Part shown: positions 25,547 through 33,898 of the stretch, in pieces | Position numbering within the stretch: the first letter of the stretch is position 1 | Layout of the letters: every line of letters starts with the position of its first letter | Origin: a bacterium 1XD42-54 | GTDB lineage: Bacteria > Bacillota > Clostridia > Lachnospirales > Lachnospiraceae | Assembly: GCA_003612585.1 (NCBI GenBank) | Contig: RAZH01000011.1 | Location: 36,349-100,348, forward strand | Direction of reading: 5' to 3' | DNA length: 64,000 bases | The notes under the pieces: generated by a model | The model's database searches: none | Seen by the model: only the letters and a program-made list of their open reading frames with translations | What the model was told of the DNA's origin: nothing | Position numbers and translations under genes: made by a program

Positions 25547-26272
25547 TCAGATTCTGGACGGCTCATTTCGCTTTCGGGGCTTATCCCTATTTTTTTGTTT
25601 CGCCTTTTTAAGTTTCCGTACCTCAGCTGCCCCTTTTTCTACCATTGCTTTCAACTCCGGCAGTGAAGTATTCCAAATGGAAGAATCTTTGCTGAAAAAG
25701 CGGATGCCATGCGTTTTCATAATCATGTCACCTATTTCAGGATATACCGTAACCACATCCGGCGGCTGCAATGGATACTCAATCAGGGGATGGTATTTGA
25801 TCTCCCCGGATATTTTCTCCAGCACCCTTTCTTCCATTTCCGGTGTGCAATCTTCATAAGCACTCCGCCCGGTCAGTTCATGATAGGCTTCATCCCCAAC
25901 ATAATTAAGTGATTCAAATTCACAGTCTCCATACTTTTCTACCTTTGCTAAAGAATCCGGATTCTCCAGTGCTGCCATATAGATTTCTTTTCCCTGTGCG
26001 ATCAGCCATGCCCTGAAATCCATAAATCCGTCATCCGAACAGCCATACTCTTTTATAAGTGTGGCTGCCGTCCAAAGCCTGTATTTATCGGCTGCATCCC
26101 GGTACCCGTGCATAATCGCATGAAATTGCAGAGATTGTTCCGGCGGCATACTAAGCAGTTCTTTTTTGATCCAGGAAATAGATGCGTCCATATCCTGTTC
26201 GCATTGATTTTTCGTTTCTTCCATGAGTTGCCAAAAAGTTCCTTTATTTATCTCAGTTATTTTACTACCCAT
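25547..26272 (-). CDS. DUF4240 domain protein
   Basis: 241 residues from ATG 26272, with GGGAG 7 bases upstream. The opening FWQLMEETKNQCEQDMDASISWIKKELLSMPPEQSLQFHAIM and the signature SDDGFMDFRAWLIAQGKEIYMAALENPDSLA match DUF4240 closely. The family is widespread and uncharacterised; the same domain occurs as immunity-like proteins near toxins. The C-terminal 40 residues are Lys-rich. It is followed upstream by a strong terminator, so it begins a transcription unit. Confidence 0.8.
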   Translation of the reverse strand: MGSKITEINKGTFWQLMEETKNQCEQDMDASISWIKKELLSMPPEQSLQFHAIMHGYRDAADKYRLWTAATLIKEYGCSDDGFMDFRAWLIAQGKEIYMAALENPDSLAKVEKYGDCEFESLNYVGDEAYHELTGRSAYEDCTPEMEERVLEKISGEIKYHPLIEYPLQPPDVVTVYPEIGDMIMKTHGIRFFSKDSSIWNTSLPELKAMVEKGAAEVRKLKKAKQKNRDKPRKRNEPSRI

Positions 26273-26319
26273 ATCAAGTCTCCCTTGTTTATGAAATAAT
26301 TTTGATATTTTGAACAAAC

Positions 26320-26361
26320 AAGAGACAGGAACTGTCAAATTGTAACAGTTCCTGTCTCTTT
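26320..26361. terminator. Strong hairpin, probably a terminator
   Basis: AGAGACAGGAACTGT (26321-26335) and ACAGTTCCTGTCTCT (26345-26359) form a perfect 15-base stem with a 9-base loop, flanked by A and T runs. It can terminate the small gene at 26425-26619 on the minus strand. Confidence 0.75.
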
Positions 26362-26424
26362 TACCCCTTTACATAACCATTCTGCAAAATCGTCTTATAC
26401 TAATACCATCAAGGTTTATCTTTA

Positions 26425-26619
26425 TCAGATAATCTGCGGCATAAAACTTATAACCACACAAACGAAAAGAATAATCAATACCCACTTTAAGACTGTACGC
26501 CTCTTGGTAATGAGTTCCTTGCCCAACCAGATAATAACCCCAGTCAAAAGCAAGATGGCAACGATGGCTCCGATAGCAGAAATAAGTATACTGGCAATAT
26601 CTTGTGTAACTGATAACAT
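26425..26619 (-). CDS. Small two-helix membrane protein
   Basis: 64 residues from ATG 26619, with GGAAAGGAAG 8 bases upstream (a GTG at 26628 is too close to that site). Two hydrophobic helices (residues 10-30 and 42-60) are separated by a short basic loop KELITKRRTVLK. The size and hairpin topology resemble VirB2/TrbC-type pilins or small holin-like proteins, but there is no specific signature. It is the last minus-strand gene before the AT-rich cargo. Confidence 0.6.
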   Translation of the reverse strand: MLSVTQDIASILISAIGAIVAILLLTGVIIWLGKELITKRRTVLKWVLIILFVCVVISFMPQII

Positions 26620-26825
26620 AGCTGACACTTCCTTTCCTGATTTGATAGTTGGTTTTTTGTTATATCCAGAATACTCTATTTACCTTAATTTGTACATGCG
26701 CACTTTAAATCCCTCTAGGCACGAATAAACTAAAAATCAGAAGATTTTTGTAATAAATATACTATTTTGAAGCTCATTGGAAAGAATACTTAGCAATATG
26801 TTCCAAGGACAAGTTTTCCAGCATA

Positions 26826-26854
26826 TTGATAAGAAGAAACGTCCATTGTATAAT
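26826..26854 (+). promoter_or_regulatory. Consensus promoter for the RtcB-like cassette
   Basis: TTGATA (26826-26831), a 17-base spacer and a perfect TATAAT (26849-26854), ending about 92 bases before the start codon at 26946. The surrounding 300-base gap between the ICE core and the cargo holds nothing else I recognise. Confidence 0.65.
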
Positions 26855-26945
26855 AAATAATAGACTTTTCCATATTCATTTATAGAAATCGCATCAATTA
26901 ATTATGACTAAATGGCCAAAGTAAATATAAAGGGGGCATCCACTT

Positions 26946-29558
26946 ATGGCGAACAAAAGCACCAAACTTATGGTTGGCGTAAATGACCTATTAGATGAAA
27001 TCCAAAATAATAGCCATAAAATTTTTTCTGGTAGTAACATAGCAATTTTATCCCTTATTGATCGTGAAAATGATAGTCGTTTACGGCTAATAATACCTGA
27101 TAAATACTGGACAACGGAAACAGGGCAAAAAATTCATAATCGCCTTATGCTTAAATTAAATACTGATAATCCAGACATCAAGAATGGCAATAGAGGTGAA
27201 CTCAGCAATCTATTAACTGGCAATGATGGACATACTGGTGTTAAAGCCACCCGTTTAGATCTTGCACGTGACCTTTCAGGAAATAATTTTTCTTATTTAG
27301 AAAATAGCAAATCCCAATTTAATGATTGGTTTTCAACATCACTTATTTCCGAAAGCTTTTCTATTCAATGCTTACCTAGCGTTTTTAAGTGTTTAACTCG
27401 AAACCTAAACAACATCAAAAAAGATAAGGGATCTTCGTATTCGAATAATGACGCATTACGTTATGATATCAACTTGTTTCATAGAGCATTACAAAACTTA
27501 TGTTCTGCCAAAAAATACTCTGACTTTTTTTGGTGGCTGTTTTTGTATGCACTTTTTCAAGCAGAAATCACCAACTTTATTTCTTATTTTCCTCAAACAC
27601 AGTATAAGCAGATTGCAGATTGTTTAAATACATCAAAAAGTAAATCTCTTTTATTTAATAACACGCAAGTTCTTAATCTTAGTGAAAATAAATTTTGGGA
27701 TATCCGCCGAAAATTAGTTGAATCAGCATATGGCCACCTCATTATTGCTGGTCCATCCTTAAGAGATGCTTTTAGTGTTGATGATAATCATACTCTTGTT
27801 GCATCATTAACTAATGCACTTGAACATGGAGCCTTAACTAAAGTTTCTATTTTAATTACTGATCCAATTATTTTTGACTCTCATATAAATTGCGGAGATC
27901 CAATTCGTGATATTAGTGGAACTATTGAGTCACTGCAAGAACGCTTTTACAGTATATTTGAAAAGAAACAAATAGATTTACATATTTATTTTTTGCCACT
28001 ATTACAAATTGACCACGCCGTAATTACTGAAGAGTTTATGGCTTTTCGTAGCAATAAATTATGGAACCATGAACGAAAATATAAAGGGGCATTTTGTCTC
28101 TATTTAGCTGATTATTATACGCCTAATCTAACTGAAAGTTCCGAATACCTTGCGCATAAAGAATACTTGTGTACCGTAATGGAAAATTGTACTACGATAT
28201 ATCCCTCTGTGGATGTAGATCATTCCTTATTAGACAAAACCTCCGCCAAAAGCAAGCATATGCATTGGAGGAATTATCTTGATAACAGAAAATTACGCCA
28301 TATTTATTTTCACAAATTATATGAAAAACAAATTTTTAGTTACGTATGTAATACATGGAGTGCAAATAATGAATTGATAGGACAATTAACCCCAAGTAGT
28401 ACTATCCTTCATTCTTCAGATTTATTTAATCCAAAAAATCTACTTAACGATGATACTCAAAAAGTACTATTGCCTTATTTACGTGAAACACAAACTCTGT
28501 TTGACAAAGCAATAAGGAAGCATGATCCTAATCCCAATAGCTTTTGTACAATTCTCCCATCCTTGGATCTGGGCATTCCAAACAATGTACAGCGATTAGC
28601 TGGAGGTTTCGCAACAGGTATGTTAGTTACATGGCAATGCGGTATTGACATCGTTCCAATTGATGCTACTGTAAATGTTTGCACAAGTAGCATTTTTAAA
28701 CTTAAAAATTTTGTTCCTGAATCTTTACAAGATCGTCAAAATTTTATTATAACACTTGAAAAATGTTTTAGTGATGCTTCATCCCAAAAAGGATATTCAT
28801 TCAGTTTTACATCTGGAAATCATTTTTTAATCATAGCCCAAGATAAAGACAGCAATGAATACTATTTAGTATTACATTCTTCTGCTAATGAATTAAAAAA
28901 TTCCTATATGGGGTTATACCCTGTTGAAGGTAACTGGTATGCATCTGAAATAAAAAACATTCCAGGAAAAAATGGTCGCTATTTTCACTACTTAAAAGAC
29001 GAAGAAGCTCGACACTTTATAAGAATGGCTAAAAACTTTAAGAGTTATAATGAACAAATCCATAAATGGCTCGCAGAACGCATTAATGGTGCACCTTTTA
29101 GTGAATCAGAGATGTTAATAAAACATCATTATTATATGCCAACTGATAATTCTATTGCTCTTGGTACATTTGCAGAACCAATTGGCGAAAAGGTTCCGAT
29201 TTTTTCTGCACCAGGAAAGAAAATTTATATATTTGAAATCGGAAAGGATAATTGGCAAGTAAACTTGGGTGGTAATAAAGGGAATGTTTGTCTCGTGCCA
29301 CATGGCTGGGGACAAAAAATTGATAATATCTCATCTATTAAAATAGAACATGACCACTTGATATTATCGATAGGAAATCGCGAAGAAAAATTATTAATTT
29401 CTTCAAAAAGTCACATTGACTGTGCTGAAAAAATGCTTAGGGATTTCAAAGATGGACACCAATTCTTGCAATATGGTCGTTCAATGATACAAGGTAATAT
29501 TATAAAGGAATTAACTCCTTGCTTTGAATATTCACTAACTACAAAAAAAGAGGCTTAA
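26946..29558 (+). CDS. Sensor-like domain fused to divergent RtcB RNA ligase
   Basis: An 870-residue AT-rich protein. The C-terminal half carries RtcB landmarks in order: LPSLDLG (537-543), IDATVNVC (572-579), SGNHF (His626), LHSS (His644), IKHHYYMP (His727/728) and VPHGWGQ (His786). In E. coli RtcB the matching residues, from memory, are D75/C78, H168, H185, H281 and H337. Spacings of 18, 83 and 59 residues resemble 17, 96 and 56. RtcB joins 3'-phosphate or cyclic-phosphate RNA ends to 5'-OH ends. The DxGC motif is altered to N-V-C, so activity is uncertain. Residues about 250-380 resemble a PLD-like sensor region (LIIAGPSLRDAF, VSILITDP) without HKD. The next gene starts one base after its stop. 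Confidence 0.7.
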   Translation: MANKSTKLMVGVNDLLDEIQNNSHKIFSGSNIAILSLIDRENDSRLRLIIPDKYWTTETGQKIHNRLMLKLNTDNPDIKNGNRGELSNLLTGNDGHTGVKATRLDLARDLSGNNFSYLENSKSQFNDWFSTSLISESFSIQCLPSVFKCLTRNLNNIKKDKGSSYSNNDALRYDINLFHRALQNLCSAKKYSDFFWWLFLYALFQAEITNFISYFPQTQYKQIADCLNTSKSKSLLFNNTQVLNLSENKFWDIRRKLVESAYGHLIIAGPSLRDAFSVDDNHTLVASLTNALEHGALTKVSILITDPIIFDSHINCGDPIRDISGTIESLQERFYSIFEKKQIDLHIYFLPLLQIDHAVITEEFMAFRSNKLWNHERKYKGAFCLYLADYYTPNLTESSEYLAHKEYLCTVMENCTTIYPSVDVDHSLLDKTSAKSKHMHWRNYLDNRKLRHIYFHKLYEKQIFSYVCNTWSANNELIGQLTPSSTILHSSDLFNPKNLLNDDTQKVLLPYLRETQTLFDKAIRKHDPNPNSFCTILPSLDLGIPNNVQRLAGGFATGMLVTWQCGIDIVPIDATVNVCTSSIFKLKNFVPESLQDRQNFIITLEKCFSDASSQKGYSFSFTSGNHFLIIAQDKDSNEYYLVLHSSANELKNSYMGLYPVEGNWYASEIKNIPGKNGRYFHYLKDEEARHFIRMAKNFKSYNEQIHKWLAERINGAPFSESEMLIKHHYYMPTDNSIALGTFAEPIGEKVPIFSAPGKKIYIFEIGKDNWQVNLGGNKGNVCLVPHGWGQKIDNISSIKIEHDHLILSIGNREEKLLISSKSHIDCAEKMLRDFKDGHQFLQYGRSMIQGNIIKELTPCFEYSLTTKKEA

Positions 29559-29559
29559 T

Positions 29560-30096
29560 ATGATACGACACGTTTTTTTCTTACGACATTTTCAAACAGA
29601 AAACAACCTCCATAATCGTCTTAACGGACGTAGCCTCTCTATCCCCATCTCTGAGGGGAAGCCATTAAATTGCAGTACTCCAATAGATGCTATTTTATGT
29701 TCATCTGCTTTGAGGTGTCGCCAAACCATTGATTATTTTCTTCCTCAAAATAATACAGCTCAAGTAATATACACGGAAGAATTACTTGAGCGCAACTTAG
29801 GCCGTATGGAAGGGCAGCTACGTGACAAAATGATTCAACAGTATCCTAATCTATTTAAAAATGCAAAGTTTATTTTGTATTCTACTCCTCCTGATGGAGA
29901 AACCTATGATGAATTTCAGCATCGCGCTTTAAAATTCTGGCAAAAATGTAACCTCACATTTGATGGAAATATATTGGTATGTTCCCATAATCAAATGTTA
30001 AAAATGTTATATTTTATTATAAAGGCTGAAGCAATCAATGCTGATTCTTGGGGAAAAAAAACATTTCCTTATGGAAAAATTGTTAAAATTAAATAA
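29560..30096 (+). CDS. Histidine phosphatase family protein
   Basis: A 178-residue phosphoglycerate-mutase-like phosphatase. It opens with FFLRHFQTENNLHNRLNGR; the catalytic His is in LRH, although the usual RHG glycine is Phe. Then come CSSALRCRQT (second Arg), LLERNLGRMEGQ (catalytic Glu region) and VCSHNQMLKML (second catalytic His). The active-site set is thus complete apart from the Gly-to-Phe change. It starts one base after the RtcB-like gene and is surely co-translated. In this setting it might remove phosphates from RNA ends or from a nucleotide signal; that is inference. Confidence 0.82.
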   Translation: MIRHVFFLRHFQTENNLHNRLNGRSLSIPISEGKPLNCSTPIDAILCSSALRCRQTIDYFLPQNNTAQVIYTEELLERNLGRMEGQLRDKMIQQYPNLFKNAKFILYSTPPDGETYDEFQHRALKFWQKCNLTFDGNILVCSHNQMLKMLYFIIKAEAINADSWGKKTFPYGKIVKIK

Positions 30097-30146
30097 CTGT
30101 AATTTTTAAATAGATTCATTACTATTTCTACCATTGTCAAACTTCC

Positions 30147-30192
30147 AAAATAGAGCTGGAATCCATAGTTTCTATGTTTCCAGCTCTATTTT
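30147..30192 (+). terminator. Terminator of the RtcB-like cassette
   Basis: AAAATAGAGCTGGAA (30147-30161) and TTCCAGCTCTATTTT (30178-30192) form a perfect 15-base stem followed by T-rich sequence. It lies 50 bases past the phosphatase stop. The rest of the 350-base gap to 30445 contains only this and a second terminator. Confidence 0.8.
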
Positions 30193-30324
30193 GATATAAC
30201 AATTTATCCTTTCCTTTTATTCCCTATTGTTCCGTTTCGACACATTTTGTTGCATAATCCTGGATTCTCGAACACTTTCCTTGCCATTCTGCAACAAGTC
30301 GTTTCTTATTTATCTTATTAAAAA

Positions 30325-30360
30325 AAACTGACAGAAGAATTTTCACCCTACTGTCAGTTT
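30325..30360 (-). terminator. Terminator of the helicase cassette
   Basis: On the minus strand AAACTGACAG pairs with CTGTCAGTTT and is followed by eight T. It lies downstream of the gene ending at 30446, so both convergent cassettes have their own terminator. Confidence 0.8.
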
Positions 30361-30445
30361 CAAGTTTGATTGCATTTTAAAATTAGTTTTTCAGTATGTA
30401 TAATTAACTTTTGCCATTGTCCTTACCCAATCGTCTATTGTCTTA

Positions 30446-31102
30446 TTACTCCCAGCTTATATGCATCATCTGTTTTTCTAATTCAGTAATCGTATCTTCA
30501 GCATTAAGTCTCCAAACTTTTCTCTCCAATTTGAGATTATAAAAATGAAATAGGATTAATCTAACAAATTCTGAAAATGTAACTATTCCCTTTATTGGAA
30601 TTCTACAACTCTCATGATTTGAAATTGTTAAGTGCGTGGCCGCATGTTCCCCATTAATATGCTCCTCTGGTGCATAATCAATTCTCAACATAATAGGAAT
30701 ACTTTCTTCATCTGAGAACCAATCTTCTTCTAACCTCTCATATTCCTGAATTTCTTTAACATCCCATATCCTATTATGCTTTTTAATAAACACTAAGCGT
30801 TCTTTAACTATGTTTTGACTATCCACGATGAATTCAGCTTGAATAAGACTTTTATCATACAAAAGAACATTGTATTGTAATCCCTTTAATAAAGTGTCTA
30901 GTATTTCTGTACTGGTAACATGTTTATCAAATACAATACTACCAGAATCATTTTTGCCAGGAAATGTTATTTCACATAACCCTCCCGCCATCATTTTCTG
31001 TGAAACACCTCTTACATCGCGTACTAATTCTTTACTAAGAAGCTCAGTTATGGTCTTATTCATGTCATCTAAGATATTTTTTACAACCCTAGATGTTGCC
31101 AT
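30446..31102 (-). CDS. DUF2290-like protein, helicase partner
   Basis: A 218-residue soluble protein starting one base after the helicase stop (TGA T ATG). Features: an N-terminal helix, then repeated beta strands (GLCEITFPG, YNVLLYDKSLIQAEFIVD, ERLVFIKKHNRIWDV), a segment MLRIDYAPEEHINGEHAATHLTISNHESCRIPI and a C-terminal helix. The length, strand pattern and HLTISNHESCRIP-like motif resemble DUF2290 proteins as I recall them; this should be confirmed by search. Strict pairing with an SF1 helicase suggests a nucleic-acid-targeting two-protein system. Confidence 0.6.
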   Translation of the reverse strand: MATSRVVKNILDDMNKTITELLSKELVRDVRGVSQKMMAGGLCEITFPGKNDSGSIVFDKHVTSTEILDTLLKGLQYNVLLYDKSLIQAEFIVDSQNIVKERLVFIKKHNRIWDVKEIQEYERLEEDWFSDEESIPIMLRIDYAPEEHINGEHAATHLTISNHESCRIPIKGIVTFSEFVRLILFHFYNLKLERKVWRLNAEDTITELEKQMMHISWE

Positions 31103-31103
31103 A

Positions 31104-33251
31104 TCATTCGCCTCCTGTTTGTTTCGTAATTTCAGTCAATAGTTCCTCTTTACTCATACCAAATAATTCTTGCATCAATTGCAGTTTCGAGACATTTCCT
31201 TCTCCTGTCAATTTATCTATCAGTGATTTCGTATTTCCGATAAGTTTAATATCTTTATCTTCCACATCACGATTATTAAGAAATATCTGTTTTTGCTTTT
31301 CTTTATCTGGATATTCGTCAAAATATAATTTAAAATCGTGGTTTTTAATTTCCTCAAATTCTTGATTTAAAATTTCCATGTCCTCGCCATATCCGAGAAC
31401 TCTTACCCACCCTTTAGAACGTGTAATAGCAGTAAACAAACCATTTCTATCACTTCTGCGTTGCAAAGAATTAACACATTTCTGCGCATTCACAATATAT
31501 ATCATAAACGTTTCATTCCCTTTTGCACGCCGAACGCTAGAATACACCACTGAATCATCTCGAAAGAAATCTTCTGGATTAGCTGCTCCTGCCGTATGAA
31601 GACTAAATTCATACGGATACTTAACCTCATCATCCCATTCAGCATCTTTTGTCGCTTCTTTATTAATTCGTGACTTAAGACGTGACAACTTCAAACGATT
31701 ATCGCCATAATCAAATGTGTCCATATCAATTATCATGATATCTCGCGGCAATAACTGTTCAACTTCTAGATCATTTTTTATCATCCCTAGAAGTTCTATA
31801 TACATATCATTAGCTGAGTCATAACTAAAGAATCGAATAATATCATCCGGCAAAACTTTTAATAATTCCGGACTTGTTTCCTTGGTTCTATATAAAGTCA
31901 CTTCTTTTCCTTCAATTATTGGGGTATCAGAAACATACCCTATAGCTTCCCAAACAGATGAAGATCCTGGCAACTGCAAAAGTCCTTCTTTTCTATATAG
32001 CCCCATTCCAATAGCATGTGCCGTAACAATAGCATTACCTTGATTTCTATAACAAACAGTAAGAGGAGTATCATGATCAATATTTCTTCCAAAAATTTGT
32101 TCCGGGTTTGGCATTGCTTCTTCATTTAATTTTTGCAACTCATCATAGGCATATACCAATCTCTGATTTTGGTCTAAAATTTTCAAACATAATTGTAAGT
32201 AATTCTTATCAAAATCTTGAGCTTCATCAATCAAAATGCAATCGTACATCTTGTGAAACTCTTTAATAGACTTTATAAGTTCACCGCACATTCTTGAAAA
32301 AAGATTTGCACCATTTCCATATTTAGCCTTTGCCTCTCTTACATTCAACGGAGAAACTCCATGACGAAGGCATACTTCATAATAAACTCCCCGTGATGAG
32401 GCAGAGCCCCAAGACTGCATTATTTTCAGCTTTTTGCTATTGTATTTTGCCCCATCATTTTTTGCAGCATAAAACCGACCAATCAAAGATACTAATTGAT
32501 CTCGTAATGAGCGTGTAGAATAAGTCACCACAATATCCCAATCAGGATGTGCCGTGTGTAATTCAACTGCCTTTCTAGCTAATACAATGGTCTTTCCACT
32601 TCCTGCCATTCCTCGAATTCGTTGAATCCCCATCGTATCAGAAAGAATTGCTTCCATTTGTCTACTATCATATTTTTCAATCTGGGCTGCCATCTGACTA
32701 ATGGCATATGCTTTTGTTCCCTCTTTTACACCTTCACGTTCTCTATGGATATTGATTCCATATGCTTCCTGAATTCCTGACAAAATTTTCCCATATAAAT
32801 CATCTGAAAATTCTTTATCCTCTTTAGTCTCCTTAATAAAACTCATCATTTCATCAATATTATGCACTAAAGGGTATCCTTCTACTTCTGCCATCGAAGT
32901 AGGAGTATATGTTACCGCATAAAAATCAAAAATTAACTTCCGCTTTTTGAAAAGGAAACTTTGTTTTTTAAATTTCGATTCCACTTTAGCATAAATGTCA
33001 TCTTGTATTTCTCCATAATCTGTTACTGGTTCCGGCAATATATTTAAAATATATACTCCCACCTTGGAAATCAATGCCATATCTACACAAACCCTTCGAT
33101 TGGCAATTTCATCAACATAAATGGGATAGCCCAGGTAAAGATCCCCCTTAATATCTGGATACTCTGTAGTAAATGCCTGAACAAACTGTTCTGCTATGTC
33201 ATATTTTATTCCGGGTTCTAAAGAACCTAATATACTCAGATTCTCATTCAT
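31104..33251 (-). CDS. SF1 (UvrD-like) helicase with NERD-like N-terminus
   Basis: A 715-residue protein. Residues 30-75 resemble a NERD nuclease-related domain (VDMALISKVGVYILN), but the catalytic E-x-K is replaced by NILP, so nuclease activity is doubtful. Helicase motifs are clear: Walker A GMAGSGKT (214-221), Walker B ILIDEAQDF (339-347), motif IV-like CYRNQGNA (400-407) and motif VI FTAITRSKGWVRVLG. ATG 33251 has GAGG 8 bases upstream. It is transcribed with the DUF2290-like gene. The pair is AT-rich relative to the ICE core. A defence function is plausible by analogy with helicase/partner anti-phage systems but is not shown. Confidence 0.8.
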   Translation of the reverse strand: MNENLSILGSLEPGIKYDIAEQFVQAFTTEYPDIKGDLYLGYPIYVDEIANRRVCVDMALISKVGVYILNILPEPVTDYGEIQDDIYAKVESKFKKQSFLFKKRKLIFDFYAVTYTPTSMAEVEGYPLVHNIDEMMSFIKETKEDKEFSDDLYGKILSGIQEAYGINIHREREGVKEGTKAYAISQMAAQIEKYDSRQMEAILSDTMGIQRIRGMAGSGKTIVLARKAVELHTAHPDWDIVVTYSTRSLRDQLVSLIGRFYAAKNDGAKYNSKKLKIMQSWGSASSRGVYYEVCLRHGVSPLNVREAKAKYGNGANLFSRMCGELIKSIKEFHKMYDCILIDEAQDFDKNYLQLCLKILDQNQRLVYAYDELQKLNEEAMPNPEQIFGRNIDHDTPLTVCYRNQGNAIVTAHAIGMGLYRKEGLLQLPGSSSVWEAIGYVSDTPIIEGKEVTLYRTKETSPELLKVLPDDIIRFFSYDSANDMYIELLGMIKNDLEVEQLLPRDIMIIDMDTFDYGDNRLKLSRLKSRINKEATKDAEWDDEVKYPYEFSLHTAGAANPEDFFRDDSVVYSSVRRAKGNETFMIYIVNAQKCVNSLQRRSDRNGLFTAITRSKGWVRVLGYGEDMEILNQEFEEIKNHDFKLYFDEYPDKEKQKQIFLNNRDVEDKDIKLIGNTKSLIDKLTGEGNVSKLQLMQELFGMSKEELLTEITKQTGGE

Positions 33252-33362
33252 TTTGCTATCCTCTTTTCTTAAAGAACTGTCTCCACATATTGCTTACTCG
33301 ACCAAAATAATTATACTATAAATCATTGCCGTTGAACATACTTTTTAATAGCATCTATGTTC

Positions 33363-33689
33363 TCATTCCTTATTTTTTATTCTAGATTCACAATCATAAT
33401 GAGTTCTTCTAATTTCATATACAAAGCGACAATATGAATACAAATTCCACAAATTTGCTTTAACAGAAAAATCCTTGCGGTATATAAACTTTGTCCAGAA
33501 TGGCACTTGATGTCCTTCACACCATCTATATATATCTTTCATTACCATTTGTTCTCCATTTCTTATGCGTTCAATAAGAATGTTTTTCTTGTACTCATCT
33601 AATTCAGTTCTAAATATTAAGTAAAATAAGACATTATAGTACCCGACTAGGACAACCTCGCTACTACCCTCTTTTTCCATGTACGCCAT
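33363..33689 (-). CDS. Small protein at the ICE right end, unknown
   Basis: 108 residues from ATG 33689 (GGTGG 9 bases upstream; a GTG at 33695 is possible). The protein is rich in aromatic residues (Tyr, Phe, Trp) and basic, helical in prediction, with no signal peptide. The pattern ERIRNGEQMVMKDIYRWCEGHQVPFWTKFIYRKDF has no match I recognise. It is the last gene before the junction with the host pilin gene. Genes in such positions often encode excision or regulatory proteins, but no helix-turn-helix is evident here. Confidence 0.5.
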   Translation of the reverse strand: MAYMEKEGSSEVVLVGYYNVLFYLIFRTELDEYKKNILIERIRNGEQMVMKDIYRWCEGHQVPFWTKFIYRKDFSVKANLWNLYSYCRFVYEIRRTHYDCESRIKNKE

Positions 33690-33740
33690 GCACACTTTCC
33701 ACCTTTCCCTGTATTTATCGTACTATTTATCCACATATTC

Positions 33741-33860
33741 TTACGCCATACACCTTGTACCCATCCCATAATAAGGGGTGAATATTCCCACGAGAATCAA
33801 AATAATCTCCACTACTCCAACTCCATCCTCTTCCTTCAGAAATGCCTTCAGATGATACAT
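33741..33860 (-). pseudogene. Flp-type pilin gene, truncated by ICE insertion
   Basis: ATG 33860 has AAAGGAG 6 bases upstream. The first 24 residues (MYHLKAFLKEEDGVGVVEII then LILV) are a Flp/class III prepilin start: basic leader, Gly cleavage site, Glu at +5 and the beginning of the hydrophobic helix. From the next codon (33788 and below) the reading becomes GIFTPYYGMG and ends at a stop at 33741. A real pilin would continue its hydrophobic helix for 15 more residues. The gene lies 38 bases after tadC, exactly where a tad pilin gene is expected. The missing 3' part should be at the other ICE end. Confidence 0.8.
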
Positions 33861-33898
33861 ACTTTTCTCCTTTCATGAAAATTCCCGTCCAATTGTTA

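Larger units (their letters stand above)
1..33788. mobile_element. Integrative conjugative element, right part
   Basis: The block holds a VirD4 coupling protein, PcfB, MOB_P relaxase, MobC, an ArdC-like protein, ParM/ParR, a toprim primase-like protein, two DNA methylases and a sortase with its adhesin. This gene set is typical of Tn1549/CTn-like elements in Lachnospiraceae. The left end, the mating-pair genes and the integrase lie outside the window. The right end is placed at about 33785-33790 because the host Flp pilin reading frame (start 33860) stops resembling a pilin there. The 26.6-33.7 kb part is much more AT-rich than the core and looks like later-acquired cargo. The exact att sequence cannot be defined without the left junction. 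Confidence 0.85.

Noticed and set aside
26320..26361. Perfect 15-base inverted repeat as a possible transposon end
   Set aside because: Loop size, flanking A/T runs and position after a gene stop fit a terminator, and no matching copy or transposase is present.
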